From: Nonomuraea helvata
GTDB taxonomy: Bacteria; Actinomycetota; Actinomycetes; Streptosporangiales; Streptosporangiaceae
Direction: 5' to 3'
DNA length: 64,000 bases
NCBI RefSeq assembly: GCF_039535785.1
Contig: NZ_BAAAXV010000009.1
Location: 1,550,001-1,614,000, forward strand
This document shows, one piece after another, positions 50,271 through 58,658 of this stretch. A program made the position numbers and the translations under genes. Numbering within the stretch: position 1 is the stretch's first letter; each line of letters opens with the position of its first letter. The notes beneath the pieces were generated by a model that was given only the letters and a program-made list of their open reading frames with translations, had not been told where the DNA came from and made no database searches.

Positions 50271-50686
50271 GGGCCTTGACCTGCCCGTTCAGCGACGCTC
50301 GAGGAGCGGGCAGGATGGCCCACACCGTCGTCGTGTCGCCGTCGTGCCGGACCCCCCAGCTCTCCGCCACGTACTCCACGATGCCGAGCCCCCGGCCCCC
50401 GAGCGATGAGAGGGTCGGGCGGCCGGCCCGCGGCTCGGTCGCCGCGCCCCCGTCGCTCACCGCCACCTCGAGGTGATCGTCACTCCGCAGCCAGGCCACT
50501 CTGACCATGCCCGACGGCAGGGGGTGCGCATGCCTAAGCGCGTTGCTCAGCAGCTCGCTCACCACCAGCACGGCATCGTCGATCGCCGCGGAAAAAAACC
50601 CCGCTGTCCTGCAGCTCATTGCTCAGACGCTGGCGGGCGACGGCGACGCTGGACGGCGCGTACGGCAGCAGCACCACGCTTGACAC
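50254..50686 (-). pseudogene. ATP-binding anti-sigma kinase (RsbW-like), frameshifted at a seven-base T run
   Basis: Without the frame break the gene starts at GTG 50686 behind GGGGAGGTGG and reads SSVVLLPYAPSSVAVARQRL, NELQDSGVF, then continues with SAAIDDAVLVVSELLSNALR, the HATPase N-box of RsbW-type kinases, and G-box GGRGLGIVEYVAESWGV. The two parts are in different frames. On the minus strand a run of seven T's (50591-50597) in the GVF/SAAI junction would restore the frame if it were six. A sequencing error, slippage or true mutation all explain it. The 3' part (from 50619) is open alone. Confidence 0.8.
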
Positions 50687-50828
50687 ACCCACCTCCCCGT
50701 TCCCTGTGCCCCCCGCGGGAACACTCCCCGGTACGACCGAAATGCCCCGTTACTCGATCCCAGAAACCGCATCTCGATCACAGCTTGTGCACATTGGACG
50801 ATAGATCAGCGGAACTGTGACCACCTCG

Positions 50829-52712
50829 TTACCGCATCGGTGTGTCGGATCGGATAGGGGAAACAGCTCGTAGTAAGAGCCGCATTCTCGTCCCCCCTTC
50901 CGGTCGCGGATGGGCGCTCACATCTCCGCCCTGGGCTCTCGCAAGGCTGCGGACGATGTAAAGACCGAGCCCTACTCCACCAAACCTTCTCCGGTCCCCG
51001 CTGTCCACCTGGACAAACCTCTCAAAGATCCGCTCGCGGTCAGTCGGCGCGATACCCACGCCTTCGTCATCCACGACCACGACGACGTTGTCGTCCTCCG
51101 GCCAGGCCGCCACGCTGATCAGTCCGCCCTCGGGCGAGTACTTGAACGCGTTCTCCAGCAGCTGCCCCAGGACGATGTCCGTGGCCAGCGCGTCACCCAG
51201 CACGTACGGCAGCCCGTCGTGGATGTCCACCTCGACCCGGTGCTTGTCCGACAGCGCGGGCAGCCCCAGGGTGGCCGCGTCGATCCGTTCCGCCAGGTCG
51301 AACTCCTCGATGCGCACCTTCAGCTCGTCCGCCCCCGCCCTGGCGCCGAGCAGCAGGTGGTCCATGAGCTCACCCAGCGACCTGGCGCGCTCGGCGATCG
51401 TGTGGACGGCCGAGCGGCGCTCGGGGTCGCTCATCTTGTCCCAGCGCCTGTCGAGCGTGCTGGCGAACCCGCGCACGATCGTGATGGGCGTACGCAGCTC
51501 GTGGCTGGTCGTGGCCAGGAACAGGTCCTTGGCCTCCTCGAGCTCCTTGGCCGTGGTCACGTCGCGGAAGTCGATGACCACTTCGCCGGTCTCCTCGATC
51601 CGCGCGCTCACGACGTCCAGCCACCGCCCGGTCTCCATCTGGAACGTGACCTTCTCGCCCGGCTTGGGCAGCGGGAACGGCGGTGGCCCGCCGATGACGG
51701 CCTCGGCGGGGAACGCGGTGAGCTCGACGGCGGCCGGGTTCCACCGCACCACGCGGCCGGCCTCGTCGAGCACCGCGATGCCGTCGGCGCTGGCGTCGAA
51801 GACGGCCTGCTCGTGCGCCCGCTGCCGCACCGCCTCCTGGTAGGCCACCGCGTTGCCGACGGCGATGCCGGCGTGTCCGGCCAGCAGCTCCAGCAGCTCC
51901 AGCTCGAGGTGTCCTGGCGTGCTCTCGGCGAACAACGCGTACAGGGCCCCGTAGGGGCGCCCGCCGACGGCGGCCAGGCCGAGCGCGATCGTGTGCAGGC
52001 CCTTCAGCCGGGCCCACACCAGGTCGTCCAGCTCGTCCGACTGCAGCAGGACGGTCTTGCCGGTGCGTAAGAGCTTGTCCACGAGACTCGTACGAAGGTC
52101 CGTGGTGGTGCCCCTGATGGCGGCCGGCAGCTGGTACGTGCTGACCAGGCGTAACCGGTCGCCCTCGATCAGCACGAACCCGCCCGCGTCCGCCCCCGTG
52201 AGCTCGGTGAGGCTGGCCGAGATCCGGTCGAGCACGGCGGAGAGCTCAAGTTCGGAGTTGATGTCGCCGACCACGTCGGTCAGCCTGCGCACCAGCCGCG
52301 CCCTGCGGGCCATGCGGTTCCTGGCCAGCTCGTCGGCGCGCGCGAGATGGTGGACGCAGACGTACCCGGCCACGGCGCTGCCCAGGCGCAGCGCGCTGAT
52401 GTCGACCCGGACGTCCAGAACGGTCCCGTCGCCGCGCAGGCGTTTGGTCCGGACCGAGACCTGGCCGCCGGTGCGTACGCGCTCCAGGACGGCGTTGTGC
52501 TCGGCGGTGAGCTCGCCGGGCACGATCGGCGCCCGGCGCCCGAGCATCTCCTCCGCCGTCCACCCGAACAGCCGCTCGGCAGCCTCGTTCCAGACCAGCA
52601 CGCTCTGGTCCCGGTCGACGACCACGACGGCGTTGGGCGAACTGGCGAGGGCAGCACGAGCTATCTCGTCGTCACTCCCGGCCCATTCGTCCCCCACTCC
52701 TCCATAGTGCAC
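50829..52712 (-). CDS. PAS-GAF-PAS histidine kinase
   Basis: 627 residues from GTG 52712 (GTG 52697 is also possible); the much longer open frame upstream lacks coding features. First PAS about 15-115 (ASSPNAVVVVDRDQSVLVWN), GAF about 150-290 (LTGADAGGFVLIEGDRLRLV), second PAS about 300-390 (VFDASADGIAVLDEAGRVVR), H-box LATTSHELRTPITIVRGFAS (His about 402), and HATPase boxes LLENAFKYSPEGG, DEGVGI and GVGLGLYIVRSL. No membrane span, so it senses a cytoplasmic signal. No response regulator is adjacent. Confidence 0.85.
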   Translation of the reverse strand: MHYGGVGDEWAGSDDEIARAALASSPNAVVVVDRDQSVLVWNEAAERLFGWTAEEMLGRRAPIVPGELTAEHNAVLERVRTGGQVSVRTKRLRGDGTVLDVRVDISALRLGSAVAGYVCVHHLARADELARNRMARRARLVRRLTDVVGDINSELELSAVLDRISASLTELTGADAGGFVLIEGDRLRLVSTYQLPAAIRGTTTDLRTSLVDKLLRTGKTVLLQSDELDDLVWARLKGLHTIALGLAAVGGRPYGALYALFAESTPGHLELELLELLAGHAGIAVGNAVAYQEAVRQRAHEQAVFDASADGIAVLDEAGRVVRWNPAAVELTAFPAEAVIGGPPPFPLPKPGEKVTFQMETGRWLDVVSARIEETGEVVIDFRDVTTAKELEEAKDLFLATTSHELRTPITIVRGFASTLDRRWDKMSDPERRSAVHTIAERARSLGELMDHLLLGARAGADELKVRIEEFDLAERIDAATLGLPALSDKHRVEVDIHDGLPYVLGDALATDIVLGQLLENAFKYSPEGGLISVAAWPEDDNVVVVVDDEGVGIAPTDRERIFERFVQVDSGDRRRFGGVGLGLYIVRSLARAQGGDVSAHPRPEGGTRMRLLLRAVSPIRSDTPMR

Positions 52713-52793
52713 GTGGCAAGGTGGGTCCGTCGGGCGATCCGTCCGATACGCTGCGGTCACGGTGATTCTCGGTGGGTGGGGACGGGTGGGCGC

Positions 52794-53366
52794 ATGTCGA
52801 GTGGCGATCTTGAGGCCCTGTTGCGCGTGACCTCCAGCACCTATCGAGGTGAGACGCCCCCTGACATCGCGTTCGGCACCTATGACGGCGCCGTCGGCAG
52901 GCTGGTGCTCGCGGTGACGGCCAAGGGCATCGTGGCGTGCAGCTTCGAGCCGGAGAACAATGTGTTCGAGCTGCTCACCAGGCATGTGGGCAGCTTCATC
53001 GGGCAGGACGCCCGCCGGCTCGACCCGGTGCGCAGGGAGCTCGACGCGTACTTCTCCGGCCGCCTGCGCGCGTTCGCCACACCGGTGAACCTGACGCTGG
53101 CCACGCCGTTCGCCCGCACGGTGCTGCAGAAGACGATGGCGATCCCGTACGGCACGACGACGACCTTGGAGGAGATCGGCGCGAGCATCGGCAGACCGCG
53201 CGCGCTGCGGGCGATCGGCAACGCGCTGGCCTCCAACCCCGTGTGCGTGATCGTGCCGTGCCACCGGGTGGTGCGCGAGGACGGCGGGATCGGCGACTAC
53301 GCGGGCGGCCCGGCGGCCAAGCAGCACCTGCTCAACGTCGAGCAGCGCGCGTCAACACGCCGATGA
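52794..53366 (+). CDS. Methylated-DNA--protein-cysteine methyltransferase (MGMT)
   Basis: 190 residues from ATG 52794. DNA-repair alkyltransferase that takes methyl groups from O6-methylguanine. Helix-turn-helix YGTTTTLEEIGASIGRPRAL, and the active site ASNPVCVIVPCHRVV, with the acceptor Cys in PCHR (about residue 156). The N-terminal RNaseH-like part contains FGTYDGAVGRLVLAVTAKGI. The adjacent MHGIV-type asparagine is replaced, as is usual. Gene stands alone; convergent permease gene follows closely. Confidence 0.92.
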   Translation: MSSGDLEALLRVTSSTYRGETPPDIAFGTYDGAVGRLVLAVTAKGIVACSFEPENNVFELLTRHVGSFIGQDARRLDPVRRELDAYFSGRLRAFATPVNLTLATPFARTVLQKTMAIPYGTTTTLEEIGASIGRPRALRAIGNALASNPVCVIVPCHRVVREDGGIGDYAGGPAAKQHLLNVEQRASTRR

Positions 53367-54663
53367 GCAGGGTGACCAGCGCGGCCACGACGGCCGCGCC
53401 GAGCGCCCCGTTCATCCACGACTGCCGGGTGAAGCCGATGGCCTCGCGGACCGACTGCCAGTAGGCGTCCCACTGCGGGAGCGTGGGCGTGGAGGTCGTC
53501 AGCCAGTACGCCACGAAGCCGAGTGCCCACGGCACCAGCCTCGACCAGCGCGACGGCGCGTGCTCCTCGGTGTTCCAGCTGTGCGAGCCGCCGAGCACGA
53601 AGTAGTCCACGGCCAGCACCGCGAACATCGGCACGAACACCGCCCCGATCACGCCCAGGAACGCCCCGTACGAGTTGACGTCCACGAACAGGGCGATCGC
53701 GACGGTCAGCACGCCGATGGCGGTGGAGAAGATGCGCCGGTCCACGCGCGGCATCAGGTTCTGCAGCGAGAGCGTGGTGGAGTAGACGTTGGCGAACGAC
53801 TGGTCGGTCTCGCGCAGCACCAGGATCGCGAAGAACAGCGCGCCCAACGGCACCGCGACGAACGGGCCGAACACCGACGTCCCGTCGGCCTGCACCGCGT
53901 CCGCCCCCGCCAGGGCCACCGCGTACACGCCGAGCCCCAGGCAGGCCACCTGCGCCAGCGTGTACCCGCCGACCACGCCGGTGAACGCGGCCCCGCTCGA
54001 CCGGGAGTGCCGGGCGAAGTCCGCCGCCATCGGCACCCACGACACCGACAGCGCGATCACGTAGTCCACGGCCGGGGCGAACGCCGCCCAGGACCCGCCG
54101 GTGTGCACGGGCGCCCGGGTCAGGAAGAACCAGGCGAACCACACCATCGACACGATCACGCCGATGGTGACGTACCGCCGCAGGATCCGCACCGACCCGA
54201 GCGGCCAGATGGTGAGCGCGGTGGTCAGCGCCCCTGCCGCGATCACCCACACCTGGTACGGCACCGCGCCGAAGATCGCGCCGGCGGCCTTGGCGATCAC
54301 CCACAGCTCGAACGCGCCCCAGCCGATCATCTGCACGATGTTCAGCACCGTGGGCACGTACGAGATCCGCGCCCCGAACAGCCCCCGCAGCAGCACCATC
54401 GCGGGCTGCCCCGTCCGCGTGCCCGGGACGGCGGACAGGCCCACCATGGCCGTGCCGACGAGGCTGCCCACCACGACGGCCACCAGCGCGGCGGTCAGGC
54501 TGAGCGGGGCGCCGCCGAGCGGGTCGAGCAGGAGCAGCGCCCCGGAGAAGCCCAGAAGGCTGACGCCGAGGTTCGCCCAGAGCGCACCCTGGTCGAGCAC
54601 GCCCAGGGTCTTCGGCGGCCTGCCCTCGAGGGTCAGGGGAACTTCGTCGGCGACATGCGTCAT
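53332..54663 (-). CDS. cytX: CytX-like hydroxymethylpyrimidine/thiamine-precursor transporter
   Basis: 443 residues, 12 membrane spans of the NCS1 purine/cytosine permease family. Helix 1 LGVLDQGALWANLGVSLLGF and the substrate-helix stretch GQPAMVLLRGLFG are typical. The upstream TPP riboswitch marks it as the CytX-type transporter that brings in hydroxymethylpyrimidine or thiamine precursors. ATG 54663. The last 35 bases overlap the MGMT gene. TenA at 56555 fits the same salvage pathway. Confidence 0.85.
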   Translation of the reverse strand: MTHVADEVPLTLEGRPPKTLGVLDQGALWANLGVSLLGFSGALLLLDPLGGAPLSLTAALVAVVVGSLVGTAMVGLSAVPGTRTGQPAMVLLRGLFGARISYVPTVLNIVQMIGWGAFELWVIAKAAGAIFGAVPYQVWVIAAGALTTALTIWPLGSVRILRRYVTIGVIVSMVWFAWFFLTRAPVHTGGSWAAFAPAVDYVIALSVSWVPMAADFARHSRSSGAAFTGVVGGYTLAQVACLGLGVYAVALAGADAVQADGTSVFGPFVAVPLGALFFAILVLRETDQSFANVYSTTLSLQNLMPRVDRRIFSTAIGVLTVAIALFVDVNSYGAFLGVIGAVFVPMFAVLAVDYFVLGGSHSWNTEEHAPSRWSRLVPWALGFVAYWLTTSTPTLPQWDAYWQSVREAIGFTRQSWMNGALGAAVVAALVTLLIGVLTRAARR

Positions 54664-54669
54664 CGCACA

Positions 54670-54762
54670 CTCCCTACGCCGGCATTACCCGGACAGGTTC
54701 AGGCGGTCGGCAGCGGATCTCTGCTGCCCTCTCAGCCCGGCGAACCCCGAGCTCCCGCGACG
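54670..54762 (-). ncRNA. TPP (THI-box) riboswitch
   Basis: On the minus strand the leader reads ...TCGGGGTTCGCCGGGCTGAG AG..., then after the P3 arm ...CCTGAACCTGTCCGGGTAAT..GCC..GTAGGGA, the core sequence of thiamine-pyrophosphate riboswitches (CTGAGA and GAACCTG..TAATGCC..GTAGGGA). It ends six bases before the cytX ATG, so thiamine would turn off translation or transcription of the transporter. Confidence 0.92.
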
Positions 54763-54786
54763 ATCTGAAGTTGGCGCCCTCATCAT

Positions 54787-54819
54787 GCCTCAGTGGCGGC
54801 GGAAATGCCACAGGGAGGC
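54787..54819 (-). terminator. Interrupted 10-bp stem-loop after the rhodanese gene
   Basis: GCCTC and GTGGC (54787-54797) pair with GCCAC and GAGGC (54807-54819) with a small internal loop, 24 bases past the rhodanese stop on the minus strand. It may separate that operon from the riboswitch leader downstream. Confidence 0.45.
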
Positions 54820-54842
54820 TTTACGCCCGCTTTTTGAGCTTT

Positions 54843-55166
54843 TTACGCCACGAAGGGCGTTTGCCCGGTCTCGCTCACCATCGGGCGGCGCGCGAACTCC
54901 CACGACTGCATGCCGCCGCCGACGTTGACCGCGTCGCGCCCGAGCTGGTTGAGCCAGGCCGCCACCTGCAGGGACCGGCCACCCACCCGGCAGACGACGT
55001 AGACCGTGCGGTCGCCGGGCACCTCGTCCACCCGCCCCTGGATCTGGGTCATGGGGATGTGGACTGCCTCAGGCGCGTGCCCCGCGACCCACTCGTCCTG
55101 CTCTCGGACGTCGAGCAGGTAGGCATCGTCGGGAACTGCACTGGCCTCGATCTCAGGAACGGTCAT
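54843..55166 (-). CDS. Rhodanese-like sulfurtransferase
   Basis: 107 residues, a single rhodanese domain with the active-site loop VCRVGGRS, whose Cys (about residue 58) would carry persulfide, and start YLLDVREQDEWVAGHAPEAV. No signal peptide, so cytoplasmic. The start overlaps the end of the HxlR regulator gene (ATGA), giving a two-gene operon that may handle thiols or respond to electrophiles. Confidence 0.9.
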   Translation of the reverse strand: MTVPEIEASAVPDDAYLLDVREQDEWVAGHAPEAVHIPMTQIQGRVDEVPGDRTVYVVCRVGGRSLQVAAWLNQLGRDAVNVGGGMQSWEFARRPMVSETGQTPFVA

Positions 55167-55606
55167 GCTTCCATCATCTCGCGCCTCGAGTCATAAGCGG
55201 CACGCGCGGCGGCGATCTCCTGCTGGTGCTCCTCCGTCCAGGTGACCAGCGTCTTGATGGTCTGGTGGAGCGTACGGCCGAGCGGCGTCAGCGCGTAGTC
55301 GACCCTCGGCGGCACGACGGGGTGGACCGTGCGGGTGACCAGGCCGTCGCGCTCGAGCTGGCGCAGCGTCACGCTGAGCATGCGCTGGCTGACGCCGTCG
55401 ATCTCGCGGCGGAGCTGGGTGAAGCGCAGGCTCTGGCAGTCGAGCAGCGCGATCACGAGCAGCGACCACTTGTCCGCGATGCGGTCGAGTATCTGACGGA
55501 CCTCGCAGTCCTCGCGCGTGTCCCACTGACGCACGTCGTAGTCGTCGTCCATCGTGCTGTCGCAGTGATCGTGTGATTCCACGGTGCCCATGCTCGCCGA
55601 AAACAT
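55163..55606 (-). CDS. HxlR family transcriptional regulator
   Basis: 147 residues from ATG 55606; ATG 55591 is also possible. HxlR-type winged helix: REDCEVRQILDRIADKWSLL, FTQLRREIDGVSQRMLSVTL, and VDYALTPLGRTLHQTIKTLV. The Cys before the first helix (EDC) is the residue that reacts with quinones or aldehydes in family members. Controls the coupled rhodanese gene, presumably (inference). Confidence 0.88.
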   Translation of the reverse strand: MFSASMGTVESHDHCDSTMDDDYDVRQWDTREDCEVRQILDRIADKWSLLVIALLDCQSLRFTQLRREIDGVSQRMLSVTLRQLERDGLVTRTVHPVVPPRVDYALTPLGRTLHQTIKTLVTWTEEHQQEIAAARAAYDSRREMMEA

Positions 55607-55657
55607 GTCCCGGTTACAAGAGAGAACCGACCTCCTGAGCAGTAACCGGAACGCGGC

Positions 55658-56536
55658 TCATTTCAGCAGGCGGGACAGGCGCCGGTCCGCGAGCGGCTTG
55701 CCTCCGGTCTGGCAGGTGGGGCAGTACTGCAGGGACGAGTCGGCGAAGGAGACCTCGCGGATCGTGTCACCGCACACGTCGCACGGCTGCCCCGCACGGT
55801 TGTGGACGCGCAGCCCGGACTTCTTCTCCGCCTTGAGGTCCTTGGCCGCCAGCCCGTGCGCCCGCTCCACCGCCTCGCCCAACGTGGTGACGATGGCCTC
55901 GTGCAGGTCGGCGATCTGCGCGTCCGTCAACGACGACGCGATCTTGAACGGGGACATCCTGGCCGCGTGCAGCACCTCGTCCGAGTACGCGTTCCCGATG
56001 CCCGCGATGACCTTCTGGTCGCGCAGCAGCCCCTTGATCTGGGTGCGGTTGCCGCTCACGATGCGCTTGAGCGCGTCGACGGTGAAGGACTCGTGGAGGG
56101 GGTCGGGGCCGAGAGAGGCGATGCCGGGGATTTCCTGCGGATTTTTCGTGACATAGACGGCGAGGCGCTTCTGCGTCCCCGCCTCCGTCAGCTCGAACCC
56201 GGGCGCCAGCCCCTCGTCGTCGGGCGCCAGCCGGACCCGTACCGCCAGCGGCCCCTTGCCAGGACGCACCGGCTTCGCGCCCGAGAGGTCGTCGCGCCAG
56301 CGCAGCCACCCCGCCCTGGCCAGGTGGATGACCAGGTGGAGGCCGTCGCAGTCGAGGTCGAGGAACTTGCCGTGCCGCGACACGCCGGTGACGGTCAGCC
56401 CGCCGAGCGCGGTCACAGGCGGGTCGAACGTCTTGAGCGCCTGGATGGCCACGACGTCGACCCCGAGAACCGTACGTCCCACGGCCCGCTCGCGCAGGAA
56501 GTGGGTGAGAGACTCCACTTCAGGAAGTTCCGGCAT
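55658..56536 (-). CDS. Formamidopyrimidine-DNA glycosylase/Nei family
   Basis: 292 residues. Catalytic N-terminus PELPEVESLTHFLRERAVGR (Pro-2 and Glu-3), the helix-two-turn-helix VIAGIGNAYSDEVLHAARM, and a C-terminal zinc finger CDVCGDTI ... YCPTCQTGG. Removes oxidised bases from DNA. Actinobacteria have several Fpg/Nei paralogues; this lacks features to decide between Fpg and Nei. ATG 56536. Confidence 0.92.
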   Translation of the reverse strand: MPELPEVESLTHFLRERAVGRTVLGVDVVAIQALKTFDPPVTALGGLTVTGVSRHGKFLDLDCDGLHLVIHLARAGWLRWRDDLSGAKPVRPGKGPLAVRVRLAPDDEGLAPGFELTEAGTQKRLAVYVTKNPQEIPGIASLGPDPLHESFTVDALKRIVSGNRTQIKGLLRDQKVIAGIGNAYSDEVLHAARMSPFKIASSLTDAQIADLHEAIVTTLGEAVERAHGLAAKDLKAEKKSGLRVHNRAGQPCDVCGDTIREVSFADSSLQYCPTCQTGGKPLADRRLSRLLK

Positions 56537-56554
56537 GCCACCAGCGTACGGCGG

Positions 56555-57160
56555 CTACGGGACGTTCCAGAAGGCCAGCTCGTGCGCCATCCCCTCGGTG
56601 AACAGCGCCTCCGCCCGCGCCGGGTCCGGCTCCGCCTCGTCGATCATCTGCGCGATCCGCACGGTCAGCGCCGCGAACCCCGAATCCGCGTACGTGTTCA
56701 CCCAGGCCCGATATCTCGGCTCCGCGGGCGGGTTCTCCGCCAATATCCGCCCAAGGCTCGAATAACCCCACATGCACGGATAAAGCGCAGCCAACCCCTC
56801 CCCATACGACGCCGCGGACTCCAGCAGGAACGCCGTGTACGCCGCGCACGCCGGCCCCTTCACCGCCCCCTCCAGATCGGCCCCGAACTCCGCCGACAGC
56901 GACCTGTGCAGGCTCAGCTCGTCGTGGTACGTGGTGTGCGCCAGGTCCACCAGGTCACCCAGGTGCCCGGCCGGAGCCTGCCAGGCCAGCCGGGCGAAGA
57001 CCCGTACGTAGTCGAGCAGGAACAGGTAGTCCTGCTCCAGCCACGACCTGAACACCGGCTCGGGCAGGTCGCCCCGCCCGATGCCGGCCACGGTGGGATG
57101 CTCCAGCTGCGCCTGGAGCAGCGGCCGGCCGATGGTGTGCAGCTTCTCCGAGATGGCCAT
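56555..57160 (-). CDS. tenA: TenA family aminopyrimidine aminohydrolase (thiaminase II)
   Basis: 201 residues from ATG 57160; all-helical TenA fold. The N-terminus LEHPTVAGIGRGDLPEPVFR, the active-site Cys in ALYPCMWGYSSLG, and a Glu in the last helix (TEGMAHELAFW) are kept. TenA makes hydroxymethylpyrimidine from thiamine breakdown products, matching cytX about 1.9 kb away. No riboswitch was found at its start. Confidence 0.88.
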   Translation of the reverse strand: MAISEKLHTIGRPLLQAQLEHPTVAGIGRGDLPEPVFRSWLEQDYLFLLDYVRVFARLAWQAPAGHLGDLVDLAHTTYHDELSLHRSLSAEFGADLEGAVKGPACAAYTAFLLESAASYGEGLAALYPCMWGYSSLGRILAENPPAEPRYRAWVNTYADSGFAALTVRIAQMIDEAEPDPARAEALFTEGMAHELAFWNVP

Positions 57161-57177
57161 GGCCGGCAGGTTAGTGC

Positions 57178-58419
57178 TCAGTTGCTGTCGATGATGCTCT
57201 GGGGGACCGGCTTGTCGGTCTTGAGAGCGTCGAAGAGGGCCAGGGCCTTGGCGCGGTCCCACTTGACCGCCGTGCCGCCGCTCGGGACGGTCTCGTTCCC
57301 GCCGAACGGCACCACCGTCGTCACCGGGCTGTCGCCCATCGCCAGCCCCAGCGACAGCATGTCGAACGCGCCCGTCCCCGAGTCGACGGCGACCGCGTCA
57401 GTGGCGCTCATCGCCAGCGGGATCGAGGTGAACGGGTTGATCAGCACCCCGGGACTGGCCGCCTTCTTCACGACCGCGCCCAGGAACTGCCGCTGCCGTT
57501 TGGTCCGCTCGAAGTCGGGCAGCGCGCCGCCCTTGCGGGTCCGTACGTATCCCAGGGCCTGGGCGCCGTTGAGCACCTGGGTGCCCTTCTTCAGCTTGAG
57601 CCCCGCCTTCGGGTCGTCCACGGCGGCCCGTACGTTGATCTCGACCCCGCCGATGGCGTCCACGATGTTCACGAACCCGGCGAACCCGATCTCCATGTAA
57701 TGGTCGACGTGCACGCCGGTGACCGACTCCACGGTGCGGACCAGCAGTTGCGGCCCGCCGTTGTAGGCGGCGTTGAGCTTGTCGCGCCCCTTGCCGGGGA
57801 TGGTGACCGCCGAGTCGCGCGGCAGGCTCACCAGCGTCGGCTTGTCGCCGGTGTCGGGAATGTGCAGCAGCATCATCGAGTCCGTACGCTGCCCGACGGC
57901 CTTACCGGTGGCCAGCTTCTTCCGCTCCGCGGCCGACAGGCCTTTGCGGCTGTCGGAGCCGACGAGCAGCCAGTTGGTGCCCGGAGTATCGGCGATACGG
58001 CCCTGATAATCATCCAGCACACCCTCGATGCCGGTGATCCTGGAGTTGATCCAGAAGAACAGGCCCACGGCCCCCACAAGCAGGACGACCAGCACCCCAG
58101 CCACGATCTTCAGTATCGTCCTGCCGGACAGCCGCAAGCGGGGCCCCGCGGGGCCGGACGGCTCATCGCCCTTGGAGCGCAGCGGCCGGACCGGACCGTC
58201 GCCGGAGCGGGCCTTGCCGTACACGCGCCCGGCCTTGGGCGGCGCATCCGATGGGGGCGGAGCTGCCGGAAGCTTGTGCGTAGGCGCGCCCGGACCTCCG
58301 AACGGACTCTCGTGGGCAGGCGCACCCCCTGAACGCAGCCGCCCGTCGCCGGGCTTCGGTGGCAGCGGGCGGCCGTCGCCTGGTGACCGCATGGCCCGCG
58401 TCCGGTCGTCCTCAGACAC
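57178..58419 (-). CDS. LytR-CpsA-Psr (LCP) family cell-wall ligase
   Basis: 413 residues from GTG 58419. Proline-rich cytoplasmic tail (1-95), one span (KIVAGVLVVLLVGAVGLFFW), then the LCP domain: NWLLVGSDSRKGLSAAERKK, RTDSMMLLHIPDTGDKPTLV, SLPRDSAV, and LNAAYNGGPQLLVRTVESVT. LCP proteins join polysaccharides from lipid carriers to peptidoglycan. Arginine and aspartate residues at the active site are present (SLPRDS, DSRKGLS). Confidence 0.92.
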   Translation of the reverse strand: MSEDDRTRAMRSPGDGRPLPPKPGDGRLRSGGAPAHESPFGGPGAPTHKLPAAPPPSDAPPKAGRVYGKARSGDGPVRPLRSKGDEPSGPAGPRLRLSGRTILKIVAGVLVVLLVGAVGLFFWINSRITGIEGVLDDYQGRIADTPGTNWLLVGSDSRKGLSAAERKKLATGKAVGQRTDSMMLLHIPDTGDKPTLVSLPRDSAVTIPGKGRDKLNAAYNGGPQLLVRTVESVTGVHVDHYMEIGFAGFVNIVDAIGGVEINVRAAVDDPKAGLKLKKGTQVLNGAQALGYVRTRKGGALPDFERTKRQRQFLGAVVKKAASPGVLINPFTSIPLAMSATDAVAVDSGTGAFDMLSLGLAMGDSPVTTVVPFGGNETVPSGGTAVKWDRAKALALFDALKTDKPVPQSIIDSN

Positions 58420-58658
58420 TGTGCCCTCTTCCTTCGGTTGTCATAAACGCTACGTCGAACCCCGCAGCAGTGAAGACTCTCGGCCAAGGTTTTCCCACGT
58501 AAAAGTACGCGGAACCAGTGAAGAGTCACTTCGGAAACATAGACGCCAACCGCATCGTTACGGTTATGGACGACCTCTATCGAAGGGATGATCGTGTCCG
58601 CTCCGGACCCGTGGAGTCTTCGCCCGTGCTCTGGCACGGGTTCCTCTGAGGGCTCACC

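Noticed and set aside
52713-53327. Upstream extension of the PAS-GAF kinase frame
   Set aside because: Antisense to the MGMT gene and lacks conserved residues; start placed at 52712.
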